Source: an uncultured Paracoccaceae bacterium (GTDB taxonomy: Bacteria > Pseudomonadota > Alphaproteobacteria > Rhodobacterales > Rhodobacteraceae). From it: a stretch of DNA of 36,865 nucleotides. Positions within the stretch are counted from its first letter, which is position 1. Every line of letters starts with the position of its first letter. This document shows, piece by piece, positions 8,178 to 15,792 of this stretch. The DNA is taken from contig CAJXSR010000029.1 in assembly GCA_913061275.1 (NCBI GenBank), positions 1 to 36,865 of the forward strand, given 5' to 3'. The notes beneath the pieces are model-generated. The model was not told the DNA's origin and made no database searches. It was given only the letters and a program-made list of their open reading frames with translations. Made by a program: the position numbers and the translations under genes.

Positions 8178-8193
8178 AGTAAACTAGTTTACT
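8178..8193. promoter_or_regulatory. 16 bp perfect palindrome, putative operator
   Basis: AGTAAACTAGTTTACT is a perfect palindrome in the gap between the divergent monooxygenase and ileS genes. A second short palindrome, GTAC-T-GTAC, lies at 8161-8169. The 16 bp repeat overlaps the best -35 candidate for ileS (8188-8193). Dyads of this kind are typical operators for TetR- or LysR-type regulators, but no regulator gene is adjacent, so the cognate protein is unknown. Confidence 0.5.
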
Positions 8194-8217
8194 GGTTTAG
8201 TTTGCTGCAAATATTAT
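8188..8217 (+). promoter_or_regulatory. Candidate ileS promoter
   Basis: A -35-like TTTACT (8188-8193) and a -10-like TATTAT (8212-8217) are separated by 18 bp. A start near 8224 would give ileS an untranslated leader of about 180 bases, which contains the small Ile-rich frame and the strong hairpin described next. The match is moderate. Confidence 0.4.
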
Positions 8218-8268
8218 ACCTAACTACTTGGGCTGGACGTATCGTAAACGTGGCCCTATAAGGCCCCT

Positions 8269-8319
8269 ATGGCATGTATATTGAACATTATTATACGAAT
8301 TACCGGCCCGGCACTTTAA
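8269..8319 (+). CDS. Possible 16-residue Ile-rich leader peptide before ileS
   Basis: The frame ATG...TAA reads MACILNIIIRITGPAL: five Ile codons in sixteen, two of them the rare ATA, with three consecutive (ATT ATT ATA). AAGG lies five bases before the ATG. It is the right place for a peptide whose translation would stall when charged tRNA-Ile is scarce. Its last codons run into the left arm of the hairpin at 8307-8335. Caution: the DNA here is AT-rich, which raises Ile codon frequency by chance, and an overlapping frame at 8274 is instead Tyr-rich. Confidence 0.35.
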   Translation: MACILNIIIRITGPAL

Positions 8320-8335
8320 ACCATAAGTGACCGGG
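8307..8335 (+). promoter_or_regulatory. Strong hairpin in the ileS leader
   Basis: CCCGGCACTT (8307-8316), an 8-base loop, then AAGTG (8325-8329) and CCGGG (8331-8335) make a ten-pair stem with one bulged A at 8330. The stop codon of the candidate leader peptide (8317-8319) is in the loop. No T-run follows, so it is not an ordinary intrinsic terminator; control by ribosome position, Rho or mRNA stability are options. Confidence 0.5.
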
Positions 8336-8404
8336 GAAAAGCGTATGGAAAGAACCGCGCTGACCAACGATGCCTCTGAAATTCAATGATACTGGAAAAG
8401 ACAT

Positions 8405-11329
8405 ATGTGCGCTGACACGCCCGAATATAAAGACACCTTGAACCTGCCGAAAACTGACTTCCCAATGCGTGCAGGCCTGCCGAAACGTGAGCCAGAGTGG
8501 TTGAAACGCTGGGCTGATATCGGCATTTACGATCGCCTGCGTGAAAAGCAAGGCCGCGAAAGTTTCGTTTTGCACGATGGCCCTCCCTATGCAAATGGGC
8601 ATCTGCACATCGGCCACGCGCTAAACAAGATCCTCAAAGATATGGTTGTGCGCAGCCAACAGATGATGGGCAAAGACAGCCGTTATGTGCCGGGTTGGGA
8701 TTGCCACGGGCTACCGATTGAATGGAAGATCGAAGAGCAATACCGTAACAAAGGTAAAAACAAAGACGATGTGCCTGTGGTCGAGTTGCGTCAGGAATGT
8801 CGCAAATTTGCCGAAGGTTGGATCGACATTCAGCGCGATGAATTCAAGCGCCTTGGCATCACTGGTAAATGGGATGACCCGTATCTGACGATGGATTACC
8901 ACGCAGAAGCGGTTATCGCGGGTGAGTTTTTGAAGTTTGTTATGAACGGTTCGGTCTATCAAGGGTCGAAGCCCGTGATGTGGTCACCTGTTGAAAAAAC
9001 TGCCTTGGCCGAGGCCGAGATCGAATATCATGACCATAAATCACACACCATTTGGGTGCCGTTTAAAGTGGAAAGTGTTGCGGCAGAAAGTGATCGCGCT
9101 GAATTTCTAAACCAAGCACGTGTTGTGATCTGGACTACCACCCCGTGGACGATCCCGCAAAATAAAGCGATCTGTTATAACCCTAAATTGGATTACGCGC
9201 TTTACGAAGTGACCGATGCGCATGAGGGTAACTGGGCCAAAGTAGGCGACCTTTATATCATGGAGCATAAGTTGGCACTGGCCGCATTTGCTGCAGCCAA
9301 TGTCGAAGAGGGCGGTTTTGAATATCTGGGCGATGTGACCAATGAAGAACTGGCCAGCATGGTTTGCTCGCATCCTTTCAAAGGTATCGCTGATGCAGAC
9401 GGTTACTGGGATTACGACGTGCCAATGCTGGACGGTGACCATGTGACCAATGAAGCGGGAACGGGTTTTGTTCATACTGCCCCTAGTCACGGTGCAGATG
9501 ACTACGAAGTCTTTATGAAGCGCAACTGGCTGGATCGTTTGACCCACCATGTAGGTGAGACGTCAGAGTTTTTACCGCATGTGCCGTTGTTTGCAGGCTT
9601 GCAGGTGTTTGACCGCAAAGGCAAAGAAGGCAAAGCCAATAACGCGATCATTGCCAAGCTTGTGGAAGCAGGCGGGTTGATTGCACGTGGTCACGTAAAG
9701 CACAGCTATCCGCATTCGTGGCGTTCAAAAGCTCCGGTGATTTTCCGTAACACACCACAATGGTTTGCAGCGATCGACAAAGACCTGAATGATGGCATGG
9801 ACGATTACGGAAAAACCATCCGCGCACGCGCACTAACCTCTATCGACACACTTGTGAAATGGACTCCGCGAACTGGGCGTAACCGTTTGCATTCGATGAT
9901 CGAAACACGTCCCGACTGGGTATTGTCACGCCAACGCGCATGGGGTGTGCCGTTGACATGCTTTACCAAAAAAGGTGCCTTGCCAACTGATCCAGGTTTC
10001 ATCCTACGCGATGATGCCGTGAACGCCCGCATTATAGCCGCGTTTGAGGCGGATAGTGCTGATTGCTGGTTTGAAGACGGTGCCAAAGAACGCTTTCTTG
10101 GTGCTGATTACAACGCTGACGACTGGGATCAGGTTTATGATGTGCTGGACGTTTGGTTTGACAGTGGCTCGACCCACGCGTTTGTTCTGCGTGATCGTGC
10201 GGATGGCCCCGAAGATGGCATTGCTGATCTCTATCTTGAAGGTACCGATCAACACCGTGGTTGGTTCCATTCATCTATGTTGCAGTCTTGTGGCACCAAG
10301 GGCCGCGCACCTTATAAGGGTGTTCTGACCCACGGGTTTACGCTGGATGCCAAAGGCATGAAGATGTCTAAATCCGTTGGCAATACCATAGCGCCCGAAA
10401 AAGTGATTAAACAGTATGGTGCAGACATTTTGCGGCTTTGGGTGGCACAGGCGGATTATACCTCTGATCTGCGTATTGGTGATGAAATCCTGAAAAACGT
10501 GGCCGACAGTTACCGTCGGTTGCGCAATACCATGCGCTTCTTGCTGGGCAATCTAAATGGGTTTACCGATGCTGAAAAAGTTGCTGTTGCTGACATGCCA
10601 GAGCTGGAACAATGGATGTTACACCGCATGGCGGAACTGGATGAAGTTGTGCGGACGGGGTATGAAAACTACGATTTTCAAAACGTTTTCCAACAGTTAT
10701 TCCAGTTCTGTACCATTGATCTATCATCCGTTTATTTTGATATCCGCAAAGACGCGCTTTATTGCGATGCCGATGACAGTATCACACGCCGTGCAGCGCG
10801 CACCGTGTTGGATATGTTGTTTGCGCGTCTAACCACATGGCTGGCCCCGATGTTGACCTTTACGATGGAAGATGTCTGGCTGGAACGTAATTCGGGCGAT
10901 GAAGCCTCTGTGCATCTGGAAGATTTCCCTGAAACGCCTGCCGCTTGGCTGAATGCTGAATTGGCGGCGAAATGGGGTAAAATCCGCGATGTGCGCCGTG
11001 TTGTGACAGGTGCGATTGAAATCGAGCGTCAGGAAAAGAATATCGGCGCATCTTTAGAAGCGGGCCCTGTGGTTTATGTAGCAGACGCTGATTTGCGCGG
11101 CTTGCTTGCGTCTGTTGATTTTGCTGACGCTTGTATCACTTCGTCTATTGAAGTTTCGGGTGAAGCAGCACCAGATGGCGCATTCGTACTTGACGATGTG
11201 TCAGGTGTTGCCGTTACCTTTGCTAAGGCTGAGGGCGAAAAATGTGCCCGTTGCTGGAAAGTTCTACCAGACGTTGGCAGTCATAAACACGCACAAACCT
11301 GCGGGCGTTGTTCAGACGCATTAGGTTAA
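8405..11329 (+). CDS. ileS: Isoleucine-tRNA ligase
   Basis: IleS charges tRNA-Ile with isoleucine in the cytoplasm and edits misactivated valine. The 974-residue protein has the class I HIGH motif at 68-71, the KMSKS loop at 653-657, a CP1 editing domain with the WTTTPWTIPQNKAI segment between them, and a C-terminal zinc finger with Cys947/Cys950 and Cys966/Cys969. Length and zinc site match bacterial type IleS, the mupirocin-sensitive class. The ATG at 8405 is preceded by GGAAAAG. Codon use is more GC-rich than in several neighbours, as expected for a highly expressed gene. Its leader is unusually structured. Confidence 0.98.
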   Translation: MCADTPEYKDTLNLPKTDFPMRAGLPKREPEWLKRWADIGIYDRLREKQGRESFVLHDGPPYANGHLHIGHALNKILKDMVVRSQQMMGKDSRYVPGWDCHGLPIEWKIEEQYRNKGKNKDDVPVVELRQECRKFAEGWIDIQRDEFKRLGITGKWDDPYLTMDYHAEAVIAGEFLKFVMNGSVYQGSKPVMWSPVEKTALAEAEIEYHDHKSHTIWVPFKVESVAAESDRAEFLNQARVVIWTTTPWTIPQNKAICYNPKLDYALYEVTDAHEGNWAKVGDLYIMEHKLALAAFAAANVEEGGFEYLGDVTNEELASMVCSHPFKGIADADGYWDYDVPMLDGDHVTNEAGTGFVHTAPSHGADDYEVFMKRNWLDRLTHHVGETSEFLPHVPLFAGLQVFDRKGKEGKANNAIIAKLVEAGGLIARGHVKHSYPHSWRSKAPVIFRNTPQWFAAIDKDLNDGMDDYGKTIRARALTSIDTLVKWTPRTGRNRLHSMIETRPDWVLSRQRAWGVPLTCFTKKGALPTDPGFILRDDAVNARIIAAFEADSADCWFEDGAKERFLGADYNADDWDQVYDVLDVWFDSGSTHAFVLRDRADGPEDGIADLYLEGTDQHRGWFHSSMLQSCGTKGRAPYKGVLTHGFTLDAKGMKMSKSVGNTIAPEKVIKQYGADILRLWVAQADYTSDLRIGDEILKNVADSYRRLRNTMRFLLGNLNGFTDAEKVAVADMPELEQWMLHRMAELDEVVRTGYENYDFQNVFQQLFQFCTIDLSSVYFDIRKDALYCDADDSITRRAARTVLDMLFARLTTWLAPMLTFTMEDVWLERNSGDEASVHLEDFPETPAAWLNAELAAKWGKIRDVRRVVTGAIEIERQEKNIGASLEAGPVVYVADADLRGLLASVDFADACITSSIEVSGEAAPDGAFVLDDVSGVAVTFAKAEGEKCARCWKVLPDVGSHKHAQTCGRCSDALG

Positions 11330-11343
11330 GACTTGTAATCTTT

Positions 11344-11372
11344 CATAGGCCGCGCTTAAGCTGCGGCCTATG
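11344..11372 (+). promoter_or_regulatory. Perfect 10 bp hairpin that includes the ogt start codon
   Basis: CATAGGCCGC (11344-11353), a nine-base loop, and GCGGCCTATG (11363-11372) are perfectly complementary. The last three bases are the ATG of ogt, so in RNA the start codon and the region before it would be paired. It sits 14 bp after the ileS stop, yet no T-run follows, so it is a poor intrinsic terminator. It may limit ogt translation or mark the ileS 3' end. Confidence 0.6.
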
Positions 11373-11825
11373 AATATTGCCTCACTTCATAACACATTTG
11401 GATGGTTCTCTCTGGTCGAAGAAGACGGCCAGATAACGCAACTTTTGTGGGAAGACCGCACAGAGGGTTTTCGCAGTGATGTGTTAAAAGAGGGATTAAA
11501 CCAGTTGGACGCTTATTTTGCAGGAAAGTTAACCAAGTTCGACCTGCCACTTGCCCCCAAAGGCAGTGATTTCCAGCAAAAAGTTTACCGCATTATGCAA
11601 GATATTCCCTTTGGTGAAGTTCTTACTTATGGCGAAGTGGCCAAAAAACTGGACGTACCTGCACAACCAGTAGGGCAGGCTTGTGGTGCCAACCCGATCC
11701 CCGTGATTATCCCGTGCCACCGTATTGTTGGCACAGGTAATCTGGGTGGGTTTTCGGGAATGGGCGGGGTGGAAACCAAAGTACAACTACTGCGCCATGA
11801 GGGCGCAAATGCGCAGCTGATCTGA
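11370..11825 (+). CDS. ogt: Methylated-DNA-protein cysteine methyltransferase
   Basis: This 151-residue suicide repair enzyme transfers the alkyl group from O6-alkylguanine to its own cysteine. The active-site motif PCHRIVG is present with acceptor Cys116, preceded by the helix-turn-helix region with GEVLTYGEVAKKLDVPAQPVG and followed by GGFSG. Length fits Ogt and the Ada C-terminal type without an added Ada N-terminus. The ATG is within a perfect hairpin and no usable ribosome site is seen, so expression may be low or controlled. The stop TGA shares one base with the start of the transporter gene. Confidence 0.93.
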   Translation: MNIASLHNTFGWFSLVEEDGQITQLLWEDRTEGFRSDVLKEGLNQLDAYFAGKLTKFDLPLAPKGSDFQQKVYRIMQDIPFGEVLTYGEVAKKLDVPAQPVGQACGANPIPVIIPCHRIVGTGNLGGFSGMGGVETKVQLLRHEGANAQLI

Positions 11826-12661
11826 TGAGTATTGGGGTTTTTGCCGCTGTTCTATTTGCGGCTATTTTACATGCAGCTTGGAATGCGATTGTAAAGTTTG
11901 GCACAGATAAACTGCAAGGCATGGTCTTGTTGTCCATTGCACATGCGCTTATTGGCTTGGCAATGGTGCTTGCCTTTCCTTTACCGGATCGTGCATCCCT
12001 GATCTGGTTGATACTCTCGGTTATTTTACATCTGGTTTATAAAACATTCCTGACACTCGCCTATCAAAAGGGCGATCTATCACGGGTTTACCCAATTTCA
12101 CGCGGCACAGCACCTGTGATGGTTTTGATTGCTAGCTTATTGTTCTTAAATGATAAATTTACACAATGGCAAGTCGCGGGCGTGGCCTTGATTGGTTTCG
12201 GTATTCTTTTGATGGCACGCGGTGTATTTGCACATGGCGAACGGCGCGATTTACTGCCCTATGCATTGGCAGCGGCAATGGGGACCGCAGGATATACACT
12301 TGCCGATGGAATTGGTGCGCGTCTATCCATGTCGCCTTCGGCGTATATCGGGTGGATATTTTTGCTGGATGCTAGCATGTTTACTGTTTGGGCTTTGACT
12401 TTTAAGGGGCTAAAAGTGATCCCCAAAGAGCCGCGCGTATTAGCCTTGGGGCTTCTTGCGGGAACTGCGTCAGTTGGGGCCTACTGGATCGCCGTGTGGG
12501 CAATGACTGTGGCACCCATTGCTTTGGTTGCGGCATTACGCGAAACATCTGTGTTATTTGCAGTTCTAATTGGGGTGTTTTTCTTAAAAGAAAAAGCCGA
12601 TAAGGGTAAAATTATGGCCGCTTTGGTAATCGTATCAGGGGTTATTTTGATGCGATTTTAG
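11825..12661 (+). CDS. EamA/DMT family transporter
   Basis: The 278-residue protein has about ten membrane helices in two EamA repeats, the layout of drug/metabolite transporters of the inner membrane. The segment PISRGTAPVMVLIASLLFLNDKF ends repeat one in the usual way, and the equivalent LRETSVLFAVLIGVFFLKEK ends repeat two. The substrate cannot be told. TGATG coupling to ogt indicates a shared transcript. The 3' end overlaps that of pcs by 20 bp on the opposite strand. Confidence 0.88.
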   Translation: MSIGVFAAVLFAAILHAAWNAIVKFGTDKLQGMVLLSIAHALIGLAMVLAFPLPDRASLIWLILSVILHLVYKTFLTLAYQKGDLSRVYPISRGTAPVMVLIASLLFLNDKFTQWQVAGVALIGFGILLMARGVFAHGERRDLLPYALAAAMGTAGYTLADGIGARLSMSPSAYIGWIFLLDASMFTVWALTFKGLKVIPKEPRVLALGLLAGTASVGAYWIAVWAMTVAPIALVAALRETSVLFAVLIGVFFLKEKADKGKIMAALVIVSGVILMRF

Positions 12662-13352
12662 GCAAGTCTTTGTCTAAAAATTGTTGGGCAATCCCAGCAA
12701 ACATCAGGTAAATACTGGTGATACTAAGTGCAAAAATTGCTGTATGGCCGATATTAAAATCATGCCATGCAGCGTACCCGCTAAGGGCTGTCCAAATCAT
12801 TGTAACTGGCAGGCTTATCATGCGCCACCGCTCTGTACGTACTGGGTGGATGAATTTTAACGGCATAAACATTGTGGCCGCAATAATCACAACCAGACCT
12901 AAGATCACCAGCCAATGCGGAGTTGTTGCAAACATCACCAATACGAACATATTCCAGCAACCTGGAAAGCCCGAAAAACTGTTGTCTTTGGTTTTCATGC
13001 GTGTGTCTGCAAAATAAACCACAGAGGTAAAAGTGATAACGATCAGGCATATCCAGCCTGTCCATCCGTTTAACAGCCCGCTTTTGAATAAGGCAAAGGC
13101 AGGGATAAACACGTAAGTCAGATAATCGATAATAAGATCAAGCAGCACGCCATCATATTCAGGGGCGTTTTTCTTTACATGGTAGTGCCTAGCTAGCGGC
13201 CCATCTATGCCATCAACAATAAAGGCAACGACCAGCCAAAGAAACATCAGGCTCCACTTTTCGTCGACCGCAGCCAACATTGCAAGCATCGCAAAAACCG
13301 CCCCAGTGGCGGTGAAAAAATGAACGGATAAGGCTTTTATACGGAGTGTCAT
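12642..13352 (-). CDS. pcs: Phosphatidylcholine synthase
   Basis: Pcs joins CDP-diacylglycerol and choline to make phosphatidylcholine in one step in the inner membrane, a bacterial pathway common in alphaproteobacteria. The 236-residue protein has about eight hydrophobic helices and the CDP-alcohol phosphotransferase motif at 50-76: D50-G51, A54-R55, G68, D72 and D76. The wider spacing between Arg55 and Gly68 and the YFADTRMKTKDNSFSGFPGC region fit Pcs rather than PgsA or PssA. It is last in a minus-strand run behind xerC (39 bp gap). Confidence 0.93.
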   Translation of the reverse strand: MTLRIKALSVHFFTATGAVFAMLAMLAAVDEKWSLMFLWLVVAFIVDGIDGPLARHYHVKKNAPEYDGVLLDLIIDYLTYVFIPAFALFKSGLLNGWTGWICLIVITFTSVVYFADTRMKTKDNSFSGFPGCWNMFVLVMFATTPHWLVILGLVVIIAATMFMPLKFIHPVRTERWRMISLPVTMIWTALSGYAAWHDFNIGHTAIFALSITSIYLMFAGIAQQFLDKDLPKIASK

Positions 13353-13391
13353 ATCAGTTTATTACTAGGGTTCATGTGCGAATAACAAGTG

Positions 13392-14312
13392 TTAGCTGCC
13401 TTGTGGGTGTGCTTTTTTATAGACATCCATAAGGCGGGCCTGATCTACAGCTGTGTAATTCTGGGTTGTCGACAATGATGCATGACCCAATAACTCTTGA
13501 ATTGTACGCAAATCACCACCTGCCTCTAACAGATGCGTTGCAAAGGAATGCCGTAAAGCATGGGGGGTAGCAGATGCTGGCAGGCCAAGTTGCAACCGGA
13601 CTTGCTCCATAACCTTTTGCACTTGGCGTGGGTTTAACCGTTTACCACGAACGCCCAAAAATAATGGGGTTTCAGGTGTATGGATAAAGGGGCTAAGTTT
13701 CAGGTATAAATCAACTGCCTTCCGCGCGGCAGGGATCACGGGAATGATACGATCTTTGTTGCCTTTGCCGCGAATATTTAGAACTTCAGGTAAAGGGGTT
13801 TGTCCAAAGGTAAGGTCTAATGCCTCGGATATACGCAGCCCGCAACCGTATAGCAGGGTTAAAACCGCCGTATCACGGGCACCAACCCAGTTTTCGGTTG
13901 ACTGAAATTCGGCGGTTTTTAGCAAAGCTTTGGCATCTGCCTTGGCAATAGGGCGGGGTAGGCCAGCATCAAACTTTGGTGCGCGTGTGGCTAAAACAGC
14001 CGTTACCTCTATGGATTCGGTTTCCGATAACCAGCGATAAAAGCTTTTAACGGCGGATAGTGCACGTGCAAGCGAACGCGCGTTCAGACCACGCCTGCGT
14101 TCATAGGCCATCCATGCACGCATATCCGTGATGGTCACTTTGGCAAGTGCGGCCTTGCCAAGTGTGCCTCCAAAATGATTGGATAAAAACCCAAGATAGC
14201 CTGATACATCATGCTGATAGGCCGTAACGGTTTTGGGGGATTGCCCCCGAATGGCGGTGACATGGGAAAGCCAATGTTCCAACAGGTCATGTGCACCTGT
14301 GGCGGCTGCCAT
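13392..14312 (-). CDS. xerC: Tyrosine recombinase XerC
   Basis: XerC resolves chromosome dimers at dif together with XerD. The 306-residue protein has the N-terminal SAM-like core-binding domain (to about 105) and a complete catalytic set: Arg160 in GCGLRISE, Lys183 in RGKGNKDR, His251 and Arg254 in HALRH, His277 in LLGHASL and nucleophile Tyr286. It directly abuts the DUF484 gene, the same pairing seen in E. coli (yigA-xerC), which supports chromosomal XerC rather than a mobile integrase. Confidence 0.95.
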   Translation of the reverse strand: MAAATGAHDLLEHWLSHVTAIRGQSPKTVTAYQHDVSGYLGFLSNHFGGTLGKAALAKVTITDMRAWMAYERRRGLNARSLARALSAVKSFYRWLSETESIEVTAVLATRAPKFDAGLPRPIAKADAKALLKTAEFQSTENWVGARDTAVLTLLYGCGLRISEALDLTFGQTPLPEVLNIRGKGNKDRIIPVIPAARKAVDLYLKLSPFIHTPETPLFLGVRGKRLNPRQVQKVMEQVRLQLGLPASATPHALRHSFATHLLEAGGDLRTIQELLGHASLSTTQNYTAVDQARLMDVYKKAHPQGS

Positions 14313-15029
14313 TTATGCTAACCAGCGGCGCAAAATTCGGGCAAAAGCACTTCCAAGAAATAACAACAAGTCACTGCCTTGCGCTGGTGCAAACTGATCT
14401 GCGTTCTTTGACCCAATAACCAGCATTCCGGGCAAGTTTCCGTCACCTAAGTTGAGTTTTAACAAAGCTTCAGATCGGATTGTATCTGCGCAATCTTTGT
14501 ACAAAACCCCTGCGTTTGGTTTGACAGAACGCATGGTTACAGCACGGCTATTTACGGCACGTCCTTGGGTGATGTAATCATCCACTTCACCAATGGCCAT
14601 AAACGTGACACCAGTGCCAAATTCTTTCGACAACGATGGGCCTTGTCCAGGCAATACTGCCTGCGTTTCCAAGCACAGACTGACGGTTTCAACGCCTAAA
14701 GTTGTGGCCAGTTCATTTTCGATAAATTGTAAGAAGCCATTAAAATCCTCTGGCTCTAAAACGGATAGTACAGCACGGTGGATTTGGTTCATGCTGGACA
14801 CATTATCGTAAGCTGCCGCAATAACTGTGCGGTGGGTATCTTCCAGTTTATTAAGGCGATCTTCCATGCGATCCATTGCAATAGAGCGTAAATCGATCAC
14901 GTTATTAGCCTGCTTTGCCCGATCCGCCGTGATCAAAGCCCGCATAATATCGTTGTCTTCCAGAAAAGCTTTGGGGTTCGAAAGAATTTCCTCTCGAACG
15001 GTTTCAAAGTCTTTGTTTAGCTCTGTCAT
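14313..15029 (-). CDS. DUF484 family protein
   Basis: The 238-residue soluble protein matches DUF484: an N-terminal helix region with LSNPKAFLEDNDIM (typical P-x-F-F/L), a coiled segment about 45-70, and a GAF-like C-terminal domain. Function is unknown; family members sit next to xerC across proteobacteria. There is no gap to xerC and only 10 bp from the transaldolase gene, so the three are likely co-transcribed. Confidence 0.88.
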   Translation of the reverse strand: MTELNKDFETVREEILSNPKAFLEDNDIMRALITADRAKQANNVIDLRSIAMDRMEDRLNKLEDTHRTVIAAAYDNVSSMNQIHRAVLSVLEPEDFNGFLQFIENELATTLGVETVSLCLETQAVLPGQGPSLSKEFGTGVTFMAIGEVDDYITQGRAVNSRAVTMRSVKPNAGVLYKDCADTIRSEALLKLNLGDGNLPGMLVIGSKNADQFAPAQGSDLLLFLGSAFARILRRWLA

Positions 15030-15039
15030 TTGTATACCT

Positions 15040-15693
15040 TTACAGGATTTTCTGACCTGTTTTTGCCCAGTCTTTCATGAACGTATCCAAACCTTGGTCG
15101 GTCAGTATATGATGGGCCATTTTTTTGATAACCGAAGGGGGTGCGGTCATAACATCTGCACCTATCTTAGCACATTCAGTGGCGTGATTTACAGTCCGAA
15201 TTGATGCGGCCAGAATTTGGGTATCAAACCCGTAATTATCATAGATGGTACGGATGTCATCAATCAGATCTAGGCCATCCAAGTTAATATCGTCTAAACG
15301 CCCGATGAATGGGGAAATAAACGTTGCCCCAGCTTTGGCCGCCAGCAGGGCTTGATTGGCAGAAAAACACAAAGTAACATTTACCATTGTGCCTTCTTCA
15401 GAAAGCACTTTGCAGGTTTTCAAACCAGCCCAAGTAAGCGGTACTTTTACCGCAATGTTATCTGCGATTTTGGCAAGTTTACGGCCTTCGGCAATCATAT
15501 CATCAGCGTTTAAGGCAACCACTTCTGCACTAACTGGGCCTTCAACCATATTCGCAATTTCTTTGGTTACTTCCAGAATATCGCGGCCAGATTTTAGGAT
15601 CAAAGAGGGGTTTGTTGTGACACCGTCACACATGCCCAGATCATTCAGCTCTGCGATTTCATTCACTTCTGCGGTATCTACAAAAAATTTCAT
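15040..15693 (-). CDS. fsa: Transaldolase / fructose-6-phosphate aldolase-like
   Basis: The 217-residue protein is a short-type transaldolase (TalC/FSA subfamily). It begins MKFFVDTA, has the [10 protein letters not shown] motif at 23-32, Schiff-base Lys83 in AVKVPLT, and an [11 protein letters not shown] segment. Whether it is a true transaldolase, exchanging three-carbon units in the pentose phosphate pathway, or a fructose-6-phosphate aldolase cannot be settled by sequence. The ATG at 15693 is preceded by AGGAACC; a frame extension upstream overlaps priA and lacks family similarity, so it is excluded. Confidence 0.93.
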   Translation of the reverse strand: MKFFVDTAEVNEIAELNDLGMCDGVTTNPSLILKSGRDILEVTKEIANMVEGPVSAEVVALNADDMIAEGRKLAKIADNIAVKVPLTWAGLKTCKVLSEEGTMVNVTLCFSANQALLAAKAGATFISPFIGRLDDINLDGLDLIDDIRTIYDNYGFDTQILAASIRTVNHATECAKIGADVMTAPPSVIKKMAHHILTDQGLDTFMKDWAKTGQKIL

Positions 15694-15792
15694 CAATGGT
15701 TCCTGTGTGCTTAAGTTTGATACTGTGCTTGATGTTGTATTACAGTATGCTTGAGGTCGGCGAAACAAAAGAATGCAAAGAGTTTGAACAAA

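Noticed and set aside
8274-8330. Overlapping Tyr-rich frame in the ileS leader.
   Set aside because: Its ribosome site spacing (10 bases from AAGG) is worse and Tyr is unrelated to ileS; it shows that AT-rich sequence can imitate enriched codons, which lowers confidence in the Ile-rich frame too.
8345-8389. Fourteen-codon frame (starting MERTALTN) just before ileS.
   Set aside because: No excess of any codon related to ileS and a single Ile codon; it does not look like a sensor peptide.
13392-14312. Phage or island integrase.
   Set aside because: The gene is beside DUF484 and other core genes, full-length and of XerC type; no att repeats or phage genes are nearby.
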